A stretch of 64,000 bases of DNA from Kineosporiaceae bacterium (GTDB lineage: Bacteria > Actinomycetota > Actinomycetes > Actinomycetales > Kineosporiaceae): contig JADJPO010000002.1 in the NCBI GenBank assembly GCA_016713225.1, forward strand, positions 682,001 to 746,000, given 5' to 3'. Shown here piece after piece: positions 51,924 to 60,096 of the stretch. A program made the translations under genes and the position numbers. Under the pieces are notes generated by a model. The model saw nothing but the letters and a program-made list of their open reading frames with translations. It searched no databases and was not told the origin of the DNA. Each line of letters opens with the position of its first letter. Position 1 is the first letter of the stretch.

Positions 51924-52684
51924 TCATCGAACCCGATCCGGACGACGCCGACTGTGCCCTGCCCTGGGTGGACGTCACGATCGCCGGGCGGGTGCAGCGG
52001 TGGGTGCTCGACACCGGCGCGGCCCGCAGTCAGCTGCCCAACGACCTCCTCGCGGCGAGCTGGCCTGTGGTGGGTGACCTGTCGTCGTCCGGGGTGTTCG
52101 GCGTGGCGTCCCGTCGGCTGGTGCGGGTGCCCGACCTGGTGCTGGGGCCGTTACGCGTGGCCGCGCTGAACGTCACCGTCGCCGGCCCCGGCGGCGAGGG
52201 TCTGCTCGGCATGGACGTGCTCGCCTCGTGCCGGTTCGCGGTGCGCCTCGGGGCCGCAGAGCTGGTGCTGGACGCCGACCCGCCGAGCGCCGGCACCCTG
52301 CCTCTGGTGGTGGACGCCGCCGCGCACCTCTATGTGACCATCGCCTGGCCGGGGGTGAGTGGGCAGGCCTGTTGGGACAGCGGCTCGGCCATGACCCTGG
52401 TCGACGTGGCCTTTCACGCCGCGCACCCCGAGCTGTTCGTGCCGGCGGGGAGCTCGTCGGGTGAGGACGCCACCGGGCAGCGGCAAGAGGTGCCCACCGC
52501 CGTGATGCACGGGGCCAGTGTGGGTGGCCTGAGGCTGGCGGCGCATCGGGTGGCCCTGGTGGACCTGTCTGCGGTGACCTCGACGTCCGGACTCGCGACC
52601 GACCTGCTGCTGGGCTACCCCACCCTTCGCCAGGCCGAGTGGTGGTTCGACGTGCCCGGACGGCGCTGGGCCGTCCACGCCTGA
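51905..52684 (+). CDS. Retropepsin-like aspartic protease family protein (two D[TS]G motifs)
   Basis: 259 residues. Two beta-rich halves each carry an aspartic-protease-like motif: RWVLDTGAARSQLP (about residues 34-47) and ACWDSGSAMTLVD (about residues 152-164). GEGLLGMDVLASCRFAV and ATDLLLGYPTLRQAEWWFDV are the corresponding LLG(M/Y) elements. This arrangement matches pepsin/retropepsin-like hydrolases with both lobes in one chain. It has no signal peptide. It overlaps proC by 19 bp. Proteolytic activity is likely but unproven; the substrate is unknown. Confidence 0.75.
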   Translation: MHVVPLIIEPDPDDADCALPWVDVTIAGRVQRWVLDTGAARSQLPNDLLAASWPVVGDLSSSGVFGVASRRLVRVPDLVLGPLRVAALNVTVAGPGGEGLLGMDVLASCRFAVRLGAAELVLDADPPSAGTLPLVVDAAAHLYVTIAWPGVSGQACWDSGSAMTLVDVAFHAAHPELFVPAGSSSGEDATGQRQEVPTAVMHGASVGGLRLAAHRVALVDLSAVTSTSGLATDLLLGYPTLRQAEWWFDVPGRRWAVHA

Positions 52685-52837
52685 CGTCAGCCAGAGGTTT
52701 GTGTGGTCGAAGTCGGCGCATACGCCCAGTTCCACCACACACAATCGCCCGCCATGCCGCATCCCTGAGGCACCGCTGTGATCTCCACGGAGAGTAGCGA
52801 TGACCGGTGAATCACCGACGAAACGCTCATCTCGGAC

Positions 52838-52890
52838 GAGCGCGACGTGACGTCACGCTCGCTGGATGAGCGCAACGTGACGTTGCGCTC
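52838..52890. promoter_or_regulatory. Two tandem palindromes upstream of the AcuC-type gene
   Basis: Two 23-bp palindromes start 30 bp apart: 52838-52860 (GAGCGCGACGT / ACGTCACGCTC, imperfect) and 52868-52890 (GAGCGCAACGT / ACGTTGCGCTC, perfect around a central G). A related inverted pair (CGCTCATC, GACGAGCG) lies just before at 52824-52842. They are 38-90 bp upstream of the next start and could be operators or a terminator of the preceding gene. Confidence 0.5.
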
Positions 52891-52927
52891 AACAGCGCGG
52901 AGCGGGGTGGGCCAGTAGGTTTGGCGC

Positions 52928-54109
52928 GTGGATGCGGTTCGGGTGATCTGGGACGAGTCGTTTGCGGCGTATGACTTCGGCGCGGGGCACCCGATGGCGC
53001 CGGTCCGGCTGCTGCTGACCTCGATGTTGGCGCGTGAGCTCGGGTTGTTCGACCAGCCCGGCGTGCACGTGGTCGGCGCCGAGCCGGCGAGCGACGAGGT
53101 GTTGTACTCGGTGCACACGCCCGAGTTCGTGGCGGCGGTCAAGGCCGCCTCGGTCGACCCGGCGGCGACCGACCTCCACGCCGGCCTGGGTACGGCCGAC
53201 GTGCCGGTGTTCCCGGACATGCACGAGGCGAGCGCCCGCATCGTCGCGGCCTCGCGGGACGTGGCGCTGGCGGTGTGGAACGGCGAGGCCGCCCACGGGG
53301 TCAACTTCACCGGGGGCATGCACCACGCCATGACCGCTCACGCCAGCGGATTCTGCGTCTACAACGACGTGGCCGTCGCCATCCAGGCCCTGTTGGACGC
53401 CGGTGCCCGCCGGGTGGCCTATGTCGACATCGACGTCCACCACGGCGACGGCGTCGAGAAGATCTTCTGGGACGAACCCCGGGTGCTGACCATCTCGCTG
53501 CACGAGACCGGCCAGGTGCTCTTCCCGGGAACCGGGTACGCCAACGACATCGGCGGCCCCCGTGCCGAGGGCGAGGCGGTCAACGTCGCCTTCCCACCCG
53601 GCACCGGGGACGCCGCGTGGTTGCGCGCGTTCCACGCCGTCGTCCCGCCGCTGTTGCGGTCGTTCAAACCCGACGTCCTGGTCACCCAGCACGGCTGCGA
53701 CTCGCACGTGCTCGACCCACTGGCCCACATGGCGCTGTCCCTGGACTGTCAGCGTGCCTCCTACGAGGCGCTGCACGACCTGGCGCACGAGGTCTCGGCG
53801 GGTCGGTGGGTGGCGCTCGGCGGCGGCGGCTACGAGGTGGTGGACGTCGTCCCGCGGGCCTGGTCACACCTGATCGGGATCGCGGCGCACGCCCCGGTCG
53901 ACCCCGAGACGGCCATCCCTCCCGGGTGGCGGGACTACGTCATGGAACGCTTCGCCCGGCATGCGCCGCCCCGCATGACGGACGGCGCCGAGGTGCACTA
54001 CCGCTCGTGGGCGATGGGCCACGACCCGGGCGATGCGGTCGATCGCTCGGTGATGGCGACCCGCCGGGCGGTCTTCCCACTGCGTGGGCTCGATCCCTGG
54101 TTCGACTGA
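52928..54109 (+). CDS. AcuC-type acetoin utilization / histone-deacetylase-family protein
   Basis: A 393-residue zinc-dependent lysine deacetylase. Motifs are DFGAGHPMAPVRLLLT, GMHHAMTAHASGFCVYNDVAVAI (catalytic His pair), VAYVDIDVHHGDGVEKIFW (metal Asp and His), VLTISLHETGQVLFPGTG, VTQHGCDSHVLDPLAHM (metal Asp) and VALGGGGYEVVDVVPRAWS. AcuC proteins typically deacetylate acetyl-CoA synthetase in acetate or acetoin metabolism. The GTG start lies 38 bp after a pair of palindromes that may regulate it. Confidence 0.92.
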   Translation: MDAVRVIWDESFAAYDFGAGHPMAPVRLLLTSMLARELGLFDQPGVHVVGAEPASDEVLYSVHTPEFVAAVKAASVDPAATDLHAGLGTADVPVFPDMHEASARIVAASRDVALAVWNGEAAHGVNFTGGMHHAMTAHASGFCVYNDVAVAIQALLDAGARRVAYVDIDVHHGDGVEKIFWDEPRVLTISLHETGQVLFPGTGYANDIGGPRAEGEAVNVAFPPGTGDAAWLRAFHAVVPPLLRSFKPDVLVTQHGCDSHVLDPLAHMALSLDCQRASYEALHDLAHEVSAGRWVALGGGGYEVVDVVPRAWSHLIGIAAHAPVDPETAIPPGWRDYVMERFARHAPPRMTDGAEVHYRSWAMGHDPGDAVDRSVMATRRAVFPLRGLDPWFD

Positions 54110-54196
54110 CGAAGATCACACCGGCGGTGTGCGCCGAACCGGTTCCGGTCGACGGCTGCCCAGGTTTCTGACAGCCGGGCGTGGTCTCATGGATGG

Positions 54197-54523
54197 ATGT
54201 CCCGGGTGACGCTGATCCACTACCTCGCCGAGGTTCGGGAGCGCATGTCGTATTCGCCGACGATCATGCTCGCCGTGCTGGGGTGTCTGTTGGTCGCCCT
54301 GATGCTGGCCCTCGGTGGCAGCCGGTGGGCGGCGGCCGCGCTGGTGCCCCTGGCCGGCGCCTGGTTGATGGCCAATCAACTGGTCGAGGGGCCGACCTTG
54401 CTGGCGCTGTCGTGGAATCACGGCATCACCGCGGCCGACGTGCTGTCGATGGCGGCCCTGATGGTGGCGTTCTGGCGGCTGTGGCCACCGATCGTCCGCC
54501 TGTTGGACGGTCCGACGCGGTGA
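54197..54523 (+). CDS. Small membrane protein of unknown function
   Basis: 108 residues with about three hydrophobic helices (IMLAVLGCLLVALMLALGG, WAAAALVPLAGAWLMANQLV, ITAADVLSMAALMVAFWRLW) and basic ends. ATG 54197 is the first start after the AcuC gene. I recognise no family. Codon use is consistent with a real gene. Confidence 0.55.
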   Translation: MSRVTLIHYLAEVRERMSYSPTIMLAVLGCLLVALMLALGGSRWAAAALVPLAGAWLMANQLVEGPTLLALSWNHGITAADVLSMAALMVAFWRLWPPIVRLLDGPTR

Positions 54524-54764
54524 GCCGGCCGACCCGAGGCCGATTCGGGGCTCCTGGGGTGTGAGCACCGTCACCGGTGTCGCTGCAGGTCACGGGCGCT
54601 GTCGCCGAGTCCGACACGACGGCGGTTTCCCATCTGTCACGCCTGCCTCTAGTGTGCTCCTCAGTTCCACCAGTGGCGTGAGTTCGATCAGTTGGACCAA
54701 CGCAACGCAGACAGGCCGTCCCGGGGGTGTGCCGGCCGAGGCACGAGGGGTTGGTGCTCAGGTA

Positions 54765-54959
54765 ATGCCCGGTGATTTCAACGACGTTCGGTTCCTGACC
54801 GTGGCCGAGGTCGCGTCGATCATGCGCGTGTCCAAGATGACGGTGTATCGGCTGGTGCACTCCGGCGAGATGCCCGCCGTCCGGGTGGGACGTTCGTTCC
54901 GCGTACCGGAGTCGGCGGTGCACGACTATCTGCGCCACTCCTACGTCGATACCGCCTGA
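54765..54959 (+). CDS. Excisionase-family helix-turn-helix DNA-binding protein (BldC-like size)
   Basis: A 64-residue MerR-like HTH protein: FLTVAEVASIMRVSKMTVYRLVHSGEMPAVRVGRSFRVPESAVHDYLRHSYVDTA. The fold and size resemble actinobacterial BldC and related short regulators. ATG 54765 (MPGDFNDVRFL) is favoured because residues upstream in the frame look noncoding; GAGGGG at 54745-54750 is rather distant. It lies 300 bp before the bS22 gene. Targets are unknown. Confidence 0.85.
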   Translation: MPGDFNDVRFLTVAEVASIMRVSKMTVYRLVHSGEMPAVRVGRSFRVPESAVHDYLRHSYVDTA

Positions 54960-55259
54960 GTTCGACGAGGCAGGCGTCGGCGGTGGGTCTCGATCCGACC
55001 CGCTGGACGGCTTCGTGGCGCCCGCGTCCGGTGATCCTCACCCCGCCTCGGGTGGTGTCGGGTGATCCCGGGTCGAAGCAGGTCGAATAGTTGTCCGCGG
55101 CGGCCGTCGCCACCGTGTCGGCCGGGTAGGCTGACGCAGATCGGGTGCCGCCACCGGTATCCGCTGCTCTGCTGCTCGTCCGCTCTCCCTTCGGGTGAAT
55201 CGGGCGCGTCGCCGGACTGCATCCCTATCGAGTGTCATCCGTACCGACTGCGAGGTCCC
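54960..55259. other. Intergenic region before the bS22 gene
   Basis: 300 bp. A TAGGCT hexamer at 55137-55142 matches the -10 boxes found before rex, rmlB and the glutaredoxin-like gene, and may be the bS22 promoter with a leader of about 115 nt. GAGG sits 5 nt before the bS22 start. No structured RNA was recognised. Confidence 0.35.
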
Positions 55260-55358
55260 GTGGGCTCCGTCATCAAGAAGCGCCGCAAGCGCATGGCCAA
55301 GAAGAAGCACCGCAAGCTGCTGCGCAAGACGCGCCACCAGCGCCGCAACCGCAAGTGA
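55260..55358 (+). CDS. Small ribosomal protein bS22 / AURKAIP1-like 32-residue basic peptide
   Basis: A 32-residue, extremely basic peptide (starts GSVIKKRRKRMAKKKHRK, ends RRNRK). It matches the short actinobacterial AURKAIP1/COX24-domain proteins, identified in mycobacterial ribosomes as bS22. GTG 55260 has GAGG 5 nt upstream, which sets the start. It binds the small subunit near the decoding region in mycobacteria. It precedes the SDR epimerase gene. Confidence 0.9.
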   Translation: MGSVIKKRRKRMAKKKHRKLLRKTRHQRRNRK

Positions 55359-55456
55359 CCAGGCGGGTCGGCCGTCCCCGACGGCCGGCCGACCCGGCAC
55401 GGTCGCATCCGACGCTGTCCGACCTCGACGCGGCACCTTCCACACCAGGGGCAACG

Positions 55457-56494
55457 ATGGGGCGAGTGGTTCTCGTGACGGGGGTCTCGAGGTATCTGGG
55501 GGGGCGTTTCGCCCATCTCCTGACCCGTGACCCCTCGGTCGAACGTGTCATCGGCGTGGACGTCGTCCCGCCGACCCAGGACATCGGTGACGCCGAGTTC
55601 GTGCGCGCCGACATCCGCAACCCGGTGATCGCCAAGGTGATCGCCCGGGCGGAGGTCGACACCGTCGTCCACATGAACGTGATCGCCACCCCGACGGGTG
55701 CCGGCGGGCGGGTCTCCATGAAGGAGATCAACGTCATCGGCACCATGCAGCTGCTCGCGGCCTGTCAGAAGTCGCCGAGTGTGCGCCGGTTGGTGGTCAA
55801 GTCGACCGCCGGCGTCTACGGCTCGAGCCCGCGCGATCCGGCCATGTTCACCGAGGAGACCGGCGCCAAGGTGTTGCCGCGCTCTGGATGGGCCAAGGAC
55901 TGCGTCGAGGTCGAGGGCTACGTCCGCGGATTCTCGCGGCGCCGTCCGGACGTCGAGGTGATCACCCTGCGGCTGGCCAGCTTCATCGGCCCGCAGGTGC
56001 GTACCCCGCTCACCGACTACTTCACCCTGCCGCTGGTGCCGACGGTGCTGGGGTTCGACGCCCGGCTGCAGTTCATCCACGAGGACGACGGCCTCGAGGC
56101 GTTGCGCCGGGCCACCGTCGGCGAGGTGACCGGCACGATCAACATCGCCGGGGACGGCGTGATCACGCTCAGCCAAGCGGTGCGGATGGTGGGGCATCCC
56201 TTCGTGGCGGTGCCGCACAAACTGTCCGGCGTGATCGGCCAGTTGGTCCGTCGGGCCGGTCTGGCCGACTTCTCGCCCGAGCAGGTGCGGTTCCTGTCCT
56301 ACGGCCGGGTGATGGACACCACCCGGATGCGTGAGGTGCTGGGCTTCTCGCCGGGGTACACCACCCGTGAGGCATTCGTCGATTTCGTCCGCGGCCGCGG
56401 TCTGCACGGACCGCTGTCCCCTGAGGTGGTGGCGCGCGTGGAGCACGGATTGCTCGGCGTCTTGACCCATCAGGACCAGAAGGCGGGTGCCTGA
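55457..56494 (+). CDS. NAD-dependent epimerase/dehydratase (extended SDR-like)
   Basis: 345 residues. It has the Rossmann start VVLVTGVSRYLGGRFAHLL, IGVDVVPP, VVHMNVIATP and VVKSTAGVYGSSPRDPAMFTEE. The usual YxxxK is replaced by SGWAKDCVEVEGY, where Tyr is Trp, so classic SDR catalysis is doubtful. ATG 55457 is the start; the frame extends upstream as noncoding. It couples to the acyltransferase gene by TGATG. The conserved pairing with a PlsC-like protein suggests a lipid or envelope role, which is inference. Confidence 0.8.
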   Translation: MGRVVLVTGVSRYLGGRFAHLLTRDPSVERVIGVDVVPPTQDIGDAEFVRADIRNPVIAKVIARAEVDTVVHMNVIATPTGAGGRVSMKEINVIGTMQLLAACQKSPSVRRLVVKSTAGVYGSSPRDPAMFTEETGAKVLPRSGWAKDCVEVEGYVRGFSRRRPDVEVITLRLASFIGPQVRTPLTDYFTLPLVPTVLGFDARLQFIHEDDGLEALRRATVGEVTGTINIAGDGVITLSQAVRMVGHPFVAVPHKLSGVIGQLVRRAGLADFSPEQVRFLSYGRVMDTTRMREVLGFSPGYTTREAFVDFVRGRGLHGPLSPEVVARVEHGLLGVLTHQDQKAGA

Positions 56495-57960
56495 TGGCCG
56501 AGGGCACGCACGGACACGCCACGGCACGCACACGCGCGAGTTCCGCTGTGATCGCAGGGGCCGAGCGCGCCTCCGGTGAGCGGGCGCGCCGCCGCCGCCG
56601 GACGACGCCGCTGCTGGCCGACCTCGAACCGATTCCTGAATCGGTTCAGGAATCGGTTCAGGAATCGGTTCAGGAATCGGTTCAGGAATCGAGGCCCACC
56701 AAGGCCGCGAAGCCCCGTACCGCGGCCTCTGCTCAGGCCGCGATGCCGGCGCAGGCACCGAAACAAGCACCGAAACAAGCACCGAAACCGGCCCGGACCT
56801 CGAAACCGGCGCCGGCCTCGAAGCGAGCACCTGCCGCCCGACCCGCGCCGGCCTCACCGCCCGACTCGCCACCCACCTCGACGCCGACCTCCACGCCGAC
56901 CTCCACGCCGACCCGGACACCCGGCCCGCCACCGCGATCCGCGGTGATCGGTGCGTCCCGACGGGCGAAGGCGGCTGCGGCGCCGCGACGTCCAGCTGCC
57001 CGGCAGACCTCGGGGGGCGAGCGCTTGGTGGCGGTCGCGGATCTGGCGGCCGAGGCCGGTCAGCGGATCGTGGAGGCCATCGAGCAGGAGGGCGCCGGTG
57101 CGGCCGGCAGCGGCGGTGCCCGTGACCTCGAGGGCCGCATCGTCGAGATCCTCGCGTTCCTGCGGCGTCGGCTGACCGGTGACTACGCCGTCGACGAGTT
57201 CGGCTTCGACCCCGAACTGACCGAGACCGTGTTGCTCCACCTGACCCGGGTGCTCTACAAGCACTGGTTCCGGGTCGAGGTGCGCGGCATCGACAACGTG
57301 CCGTCCACCGGCGGTGCCCTGATCGTGGCCAACCACGCCGGCGCGATCGCCCTGGATGCCGTGATGGTGCAAGTGGCCTTGCACGACGAGCACCCCGAGC
57401 ATCGCTTCCTGCGCTCCCTCGGCGCCGACCTGGTGTTCTCGGCGCCGGTCCTGGGTGAGTTGGCGCGCAAGACCGGGGCCACGTTGGCCAACAACGCCGA
57501 TGCCGAGCGGCTGCTGTCCTCCGGCGAGGTGGTGGGGGTCTGGCCCGAGGGGTTCAAGGGCATCGGCAAGCCGTTCAGTGAGCGGTACAAGCTGCAACGC
57601 TTCGGCCGGGGCGGTTTCGTGTCGGCCGCGCTGCGCACCGGGACGCCGATCATTCCGTGCGCGATCGTGGGCTCGGAGGAGACCTACCCGATCATCGGCA
57701 ACATGCCCGCGGTGGCCCGGCTGCTGGGGGTGCCGTACGCGCCGATCACCCCGACGTTCACCCTGTTGGGGGTGCTCGGGGCGATCCCCTTGCCGAGCAA
57801 GTGGCTGATCGAGTTCGGCGCCCCGGTGCCCACCGACCATCTCGGCCCTGCGGCCGCCGAGGATCCGATGCTGGTCTTCGACCTCACCGATCAGGTGCGC
57901 CAGACCATCCAGCAGACGCTCTACCAGCTGCTGGTGCAGCGCCAGTCGGTCTTCTTCTGA
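56494..57960 (+). CDS. Lysophospholipid acyltransferase (PlsC-like) with low-complexity N-terminal region
   Basis: 488 residues. The first about 200 are disordered and repetitive: four ESVQ tetrapeptides, QAPK repeats, and STPT repeats. The C-terminal acyltransferase domain has LIVANHAGAIALDAVMV, a spaced His-X6-Asp variant of the HX4D motif as in the DGAT-like group, then WPEGFKGIGKPFSERYKL and GTPIIPCAIVGSEETYP. It probably acylates a glycerophospholipid at the inner membrane. The repetitive region suggests a flexible tether and length variation. Confidence 0.82.
   Translation: MAEGTHGHATARTRASSAVIAGAERASGERARRRRRTTPLLADLEPIPESVQESVQESVQESVQESRPTKAAKPRTAASAQAAMPAQAPKQAPKQAPKPARTSKPAPASKRAPAARPAPASPPDSPPTSTPTSTPTSTPTRTPGPPPRSAVIGASRRAKAAAAPRRPAARQTSGGERLVAVADLAAEAGQRIVEAIEQEGAGAAGSGGARDLEGRIVEILAFLRRRLTGDYAVDEFGFDPELTETVLLHLTRVLYKHWFRVEVRGIDNVPSTGGALIVANHAGAIALDAVMVQVALHDEHPEHRFLRSLGADLVFSAPVLGELARKTGATLANNADAERLLSSGEVVGVWPEGFKGIGKPFSERYKLQRFGRGGFVSAALRTGTPIIPCAIVGSEETYPIIGNMPAVARLLGVPYAPITPTFTLLGVLGAIPLPSKWLIEFGAPVPTDHLGPAAAEDPMLVFDLTDQVRQTIQQTLYQLLVQRQSVFF
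56638..56691 (+). repeat. 12-bp tandem repeat encoding ESVQ
   Basis: GAATCGGTTCAG is repeated four times without error (56638-56685), followed by a partial copy GAATCG. The period is 12 bp, so changes in copy number stay in frame. A 12-bp CCGAAACAAGCA repeat follows near 56758. Confidence 0.9.
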
Positions 57961-57966
57961 CCCCCA

Positions 57967-58057
57967 CCCCTCGGTGATCATGCAATCCGTGCACGTTTTG
58001 TGCATCGTTTGCATGGTCACGACGGCTTTGTGCACGGATTACATGATCACCGAGGGG
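57967..58057. repeat. Palindromic intergenic repeat, copy E
   Basis: Between convergent genes. The left arm (57967-57994, CCCCTCGG then TGATCATGCAATCCGTGCAC) pairs with the right arm (58030-58057) over 28 bp with one mismatch. A second, degenerate reverse core (TGTGCATCGTTTGCATGGTCAC) sits between them at about 57999-58020. The ATCACCGAGGGGTCAG flank is repeated at 58068-58083, overlapping the HAD gene stop. Confidence 0.9.
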
Positions 58058-58068
58058 TCAGCAGGGCA

Positions 58069-58917
58069 TCACCGAGGGGTCAGTGGGTCAGGGGTGGGGG
58101 TGCGGCGGCGTCGGACCGCCAGGGCGCCCATGGCCGCGCCCACGGCCATGCCGGTGAGCAGCGTCGCCGGGACGCCGATGCGAGCCGCCTTGCGGCTGGT
58201 GCGGAAGTCGCGGATCGTCCAGCCGTTGGTCCGGGCGTGGGCGCGCAACGCGGCGTCGGGGTTGACCGCCACCGGACGTCCGACCAGCGACAGCATCGGC
58301 AGGTCGTTCGTCGAGTCGCTGTAGGCCGAGCAATCGGCGAGGTCCAGACCCTCGAGGGCTGCCAGGGCGCGCACCGCATCCGCCTTGGCCTGGCCGTGCA
58401 TGATGCCGCCCACCAGCCGGCCGGTGTATGCGCCGTCGACGACCTCGGCGACCGTGCCCAACGCCCCGGTGAGCTCGAGCCGACGGGCGATCACCTCGGC
58501 CACCTCGACCGGGGTGGCGGTGACCAGCCAGACCTGATGCCCGGCGGCCATGTGCTCGCGGGCCAGCGCATAGGGGCCGGGCCAGATCTTGTCGGCCATC
58601 AGCTCGTCGTAGATCTCCTCGCCGATGGCTCGCAGCTCGGTGACCCGGTACCCCTCGACGAACGACAGTGCCTTGGCCTCGATGTCGGCGACGTGGTCCA
58701 GGTTCTCGCCCAGCATCAGGAAGTTGATCTGCTGCCAGGCGAAGTGGGCGATGTCGCGCCACGTGAGCAGCTTGCGCTGATAGAGGCCTCGGGCCATCTG
58801 GAAGATCGAGGCGCCGCGCATGATCGTGTTGTCGAGGTCGAAGAAGGCGGCGCGTGGCGGTTCGTCCGACGGCGGCTCGCCGGCCTCGGGCGGGACGGCG
58901 TCCCCGATCTCGACCAC
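58069..58917 (-). CDS. HAD-IB family phosphatase (SerB-like)
   Basis: 282 residues. HAD motifs are [13 protein letters not shown] (nucleophile Asp), [25 protein letters not shown] (Lys) and [17 protein letters not shown] helical cap ([36 protein letters not shown]) precedes motif II. The C-terminus has a hydrophobic segment ([22 protein letters not shown]) and an Arg-rich end, so it is probably membrane-attached. This HAD-IB type often occurs beside PlsC-like acyltransferases and acts on phosphorylated lipids or serine; the substrate is not certain. Confidence 0.86.
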   Translation of the reverse strand: MVEIGDAVPPEAGEPPSDEPPRAAFFDLDNTIMRGASIFQMARGLYQRKLLTWRDIAHFAWQQINFLMLGENLDHVADIEAKALSFVEGYRVTELRAIGEEIYDELMADKIWPGPYALAREHMAAGHQVWLVTATPVEVAEVIARRLELTGALGTVAEVVDGAYTGRLVGGIMHGQAKADAVRALAALEGLDLADCSAYSDSTNDLPMLSLVGRPVAVNPDAALRAHARTNGWTIRDFRTSRKAARIGVPATLLTGMAVGAAMGALAVRRRRTPTPDPLTPR

Positions 58918-58983
58918 GGCCTCACTCTAGGCGGGACGGGCGGGACAGGACGGGGGTCTGCGGTCCCTTGTCGTCCATCGCAC

Positions 58984-58989
58984 TAGGCT
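58984..58989 (+). promoter_or_regulatory. Probable -10 box for leaderless transcription of the glutaredoxin-like gene
   Basis: TAGGCT ends 6 nt before the ATG at 58996, so transcription would start at or near the A of ATG. No Shine-Dalgarno sequence is present, consistent with a leaderless mRNA. Confidence 0.5.
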
Positions 58990-58995
58990 GGCCCG

Positions 58996-59232
58996 ATGGC
59001 ACGCATCACCCTCATCGGCAAGCCGGGATGTCACCTGTGTGACGTCGCCCAGGAAGTGATCGAAAAGGTCAGTGCCGACACCGGGACGACGTGGGAGAAG
59101 GTCTCGATCGACGACGACCGCGCCCTGAAGCGCAAGTACTGGGACAAGATCCCGGTGATCATGGTTGACGGGGGCGAGTTCGCGATGTACCGCGTGGAGG
59201 AGCAGGGGCTGCGGGCCGCTCTCGACCGCTGA
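58996..59232 (+). CDS. Glutaredoxin-like thioredoxin-fold protein
   Basis: A 78-residue member of the glutaredoxin 2-like (DUF836) family. It has the redox motif CHLC in LIGKPGCHLCDVAQEVIEKV and the cis-Pro region WDKIPVIMVDGGEFAMYRV. It lies directly upstream of rex, a redox sensor regulator. ATG 58996 is preceded by a TAGGCT -10 box at leaderless distance. Confidence 0.9.
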   Translation: MARITLIGKPGCHLCDVAQEVIEKVSADTGTTWEKVSIDDDRALKRKYWDKIPVIMVDGGEFAMYRVEEQGLRAALDR

Positions 59233-59275
59233 CCGACGACGAGGTGTGAGTCGTCGGGACATCCCACGATCGACT

Positions 59276-59304
59276 TTGTGCATTCGTTCACAAGTGCCTA
59301 GGCT
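59276..59304 (+). promoter_or_regulatory. Rex operator overlapping the rex promoter
   Basis: TTGTGCATTCGTTCACAA (59276-59293) matches the known Rex operator consensus with one mismatch from perfect symmetry. The promoter reads TTGTGC (-35, 59276-59281), 17-nt spacer, TAGGCT (-10, 59299-59304), so the operator covers the -35 box and bound Rex would block transcription when NADH is low. This implies autoregulation of rex-hemA-hemC-hemD, as known in Streptomyces. Confidence 0.85.
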
Positions 59305-59340
59305 GGCGGGACACCCCAGGTCGAGGAGTTCGTCCCACTC

Positions 59341-60096
59341 GTGTCCACCGACAGAGCCCACCGATTGCCCGGTGCTGCCCGATCGCTGCGTCCGGCGGTA
59401 CCCGAGGCCACGGTCGCCCGATTGCCGGTCTACCTGCGGGTCCTCACGCTGCAGGCCGAGGACGGTGTCGAGACGCTCAGCTCGGAGGAGCTGGCCACGG
59501 CGGCGGGGGTGGGTTCGGCCATGGTCCGCAAGGACCTGTCGCACCTGGGGTCCTACGGCACCCGAGGGGTCGGCTACGAGGTCGACTACCTGATCTACCA
59601 GATCTCGCGTGAGCTGGGTCTGACCCAGGATTGGCGCGTCCTGATCATCGGCGCCGGCAACCTCGGCCACGCCCTGGCCAACTACGGCGGGTTCGCCTCC
59701 CGCGGATTCCGGGTGGTGGCGCTGCTCGACGTGGACGCCGGGCGGGTGGGCGAACAGATCGCCGGCCTCCGGGTGGGCTCCATCGACCACCTGGAGCAGG
59801 TCGTGGCGGACGCCGGGGTCCACATCGGGGTCCTCGCCCTGCCCGCCGAAGCGGCCCAGGCCACCTGTGACCGGCTGGTCGAGGTCGGCGTGTCCAGCGT
59901 GCTCAACTTCGCCCCCTGCGTCCTCGAGGTGCCCGACGGCGTCATGGTGCGCAAGGTCGACCTGTCCACCGAGCTGCAGATCCTCGCCTTCCACCAACAG
60001 CGCAAGGCCTTCCACTCCGAACGCCACTCCGACCGCCACTCCGAACGCCATGGACCGGCCGATGGCCGTCACGTGCCGCTGGCGGAGGCGCTGTGA
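59341..60096 (+). CDS. rex: Redox-sensing transcriptional repressor Rex
   Basis: A 251-residue NADH/NAD-responsive repressor. The N-terminal winged helix is LPVYLRVLTLQAEDGVETLSSEELATAAGVGSAMVRKDLSHLGSYGTRGVGYEVDYL. The Rossmann domain is VLIIGAGNLGHALANYGGFASRGFRVVALLDVD, and the domain-swapped C-terminal helix holds STELQILAFHQQRKA. The tail has an unusual His/Ser/Arg repeat (HSERHSDRHSERH, three 12-bp units at about 60016-60051). It starts at GTG 59341 and overlaps hemA by 4 bp. It controls respiratory and heme genes. Confidence 0.96.
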   Translation: MSTDRAHRLPGAARSLRPAVPEATVARLPVYLRVLTLQAEDGVETLSSEELATAAGVGSAMVRKDLSHLGSYGTRGVGYEVDYLIYQISRELGLTQDWRVLIIGAGNLGHALANYGGFASRGFRVVALLDVDAGRVGEQIAGLRVGSIDHLEQVVADAGVHIGVLALPAEAAQATCDRLVEVGVSSVLNFAPCVLEVPDGVMVRKVDLSTELQILAFHQQRKAFHSERHSDRHSERHGPADGRHVPLAEAL

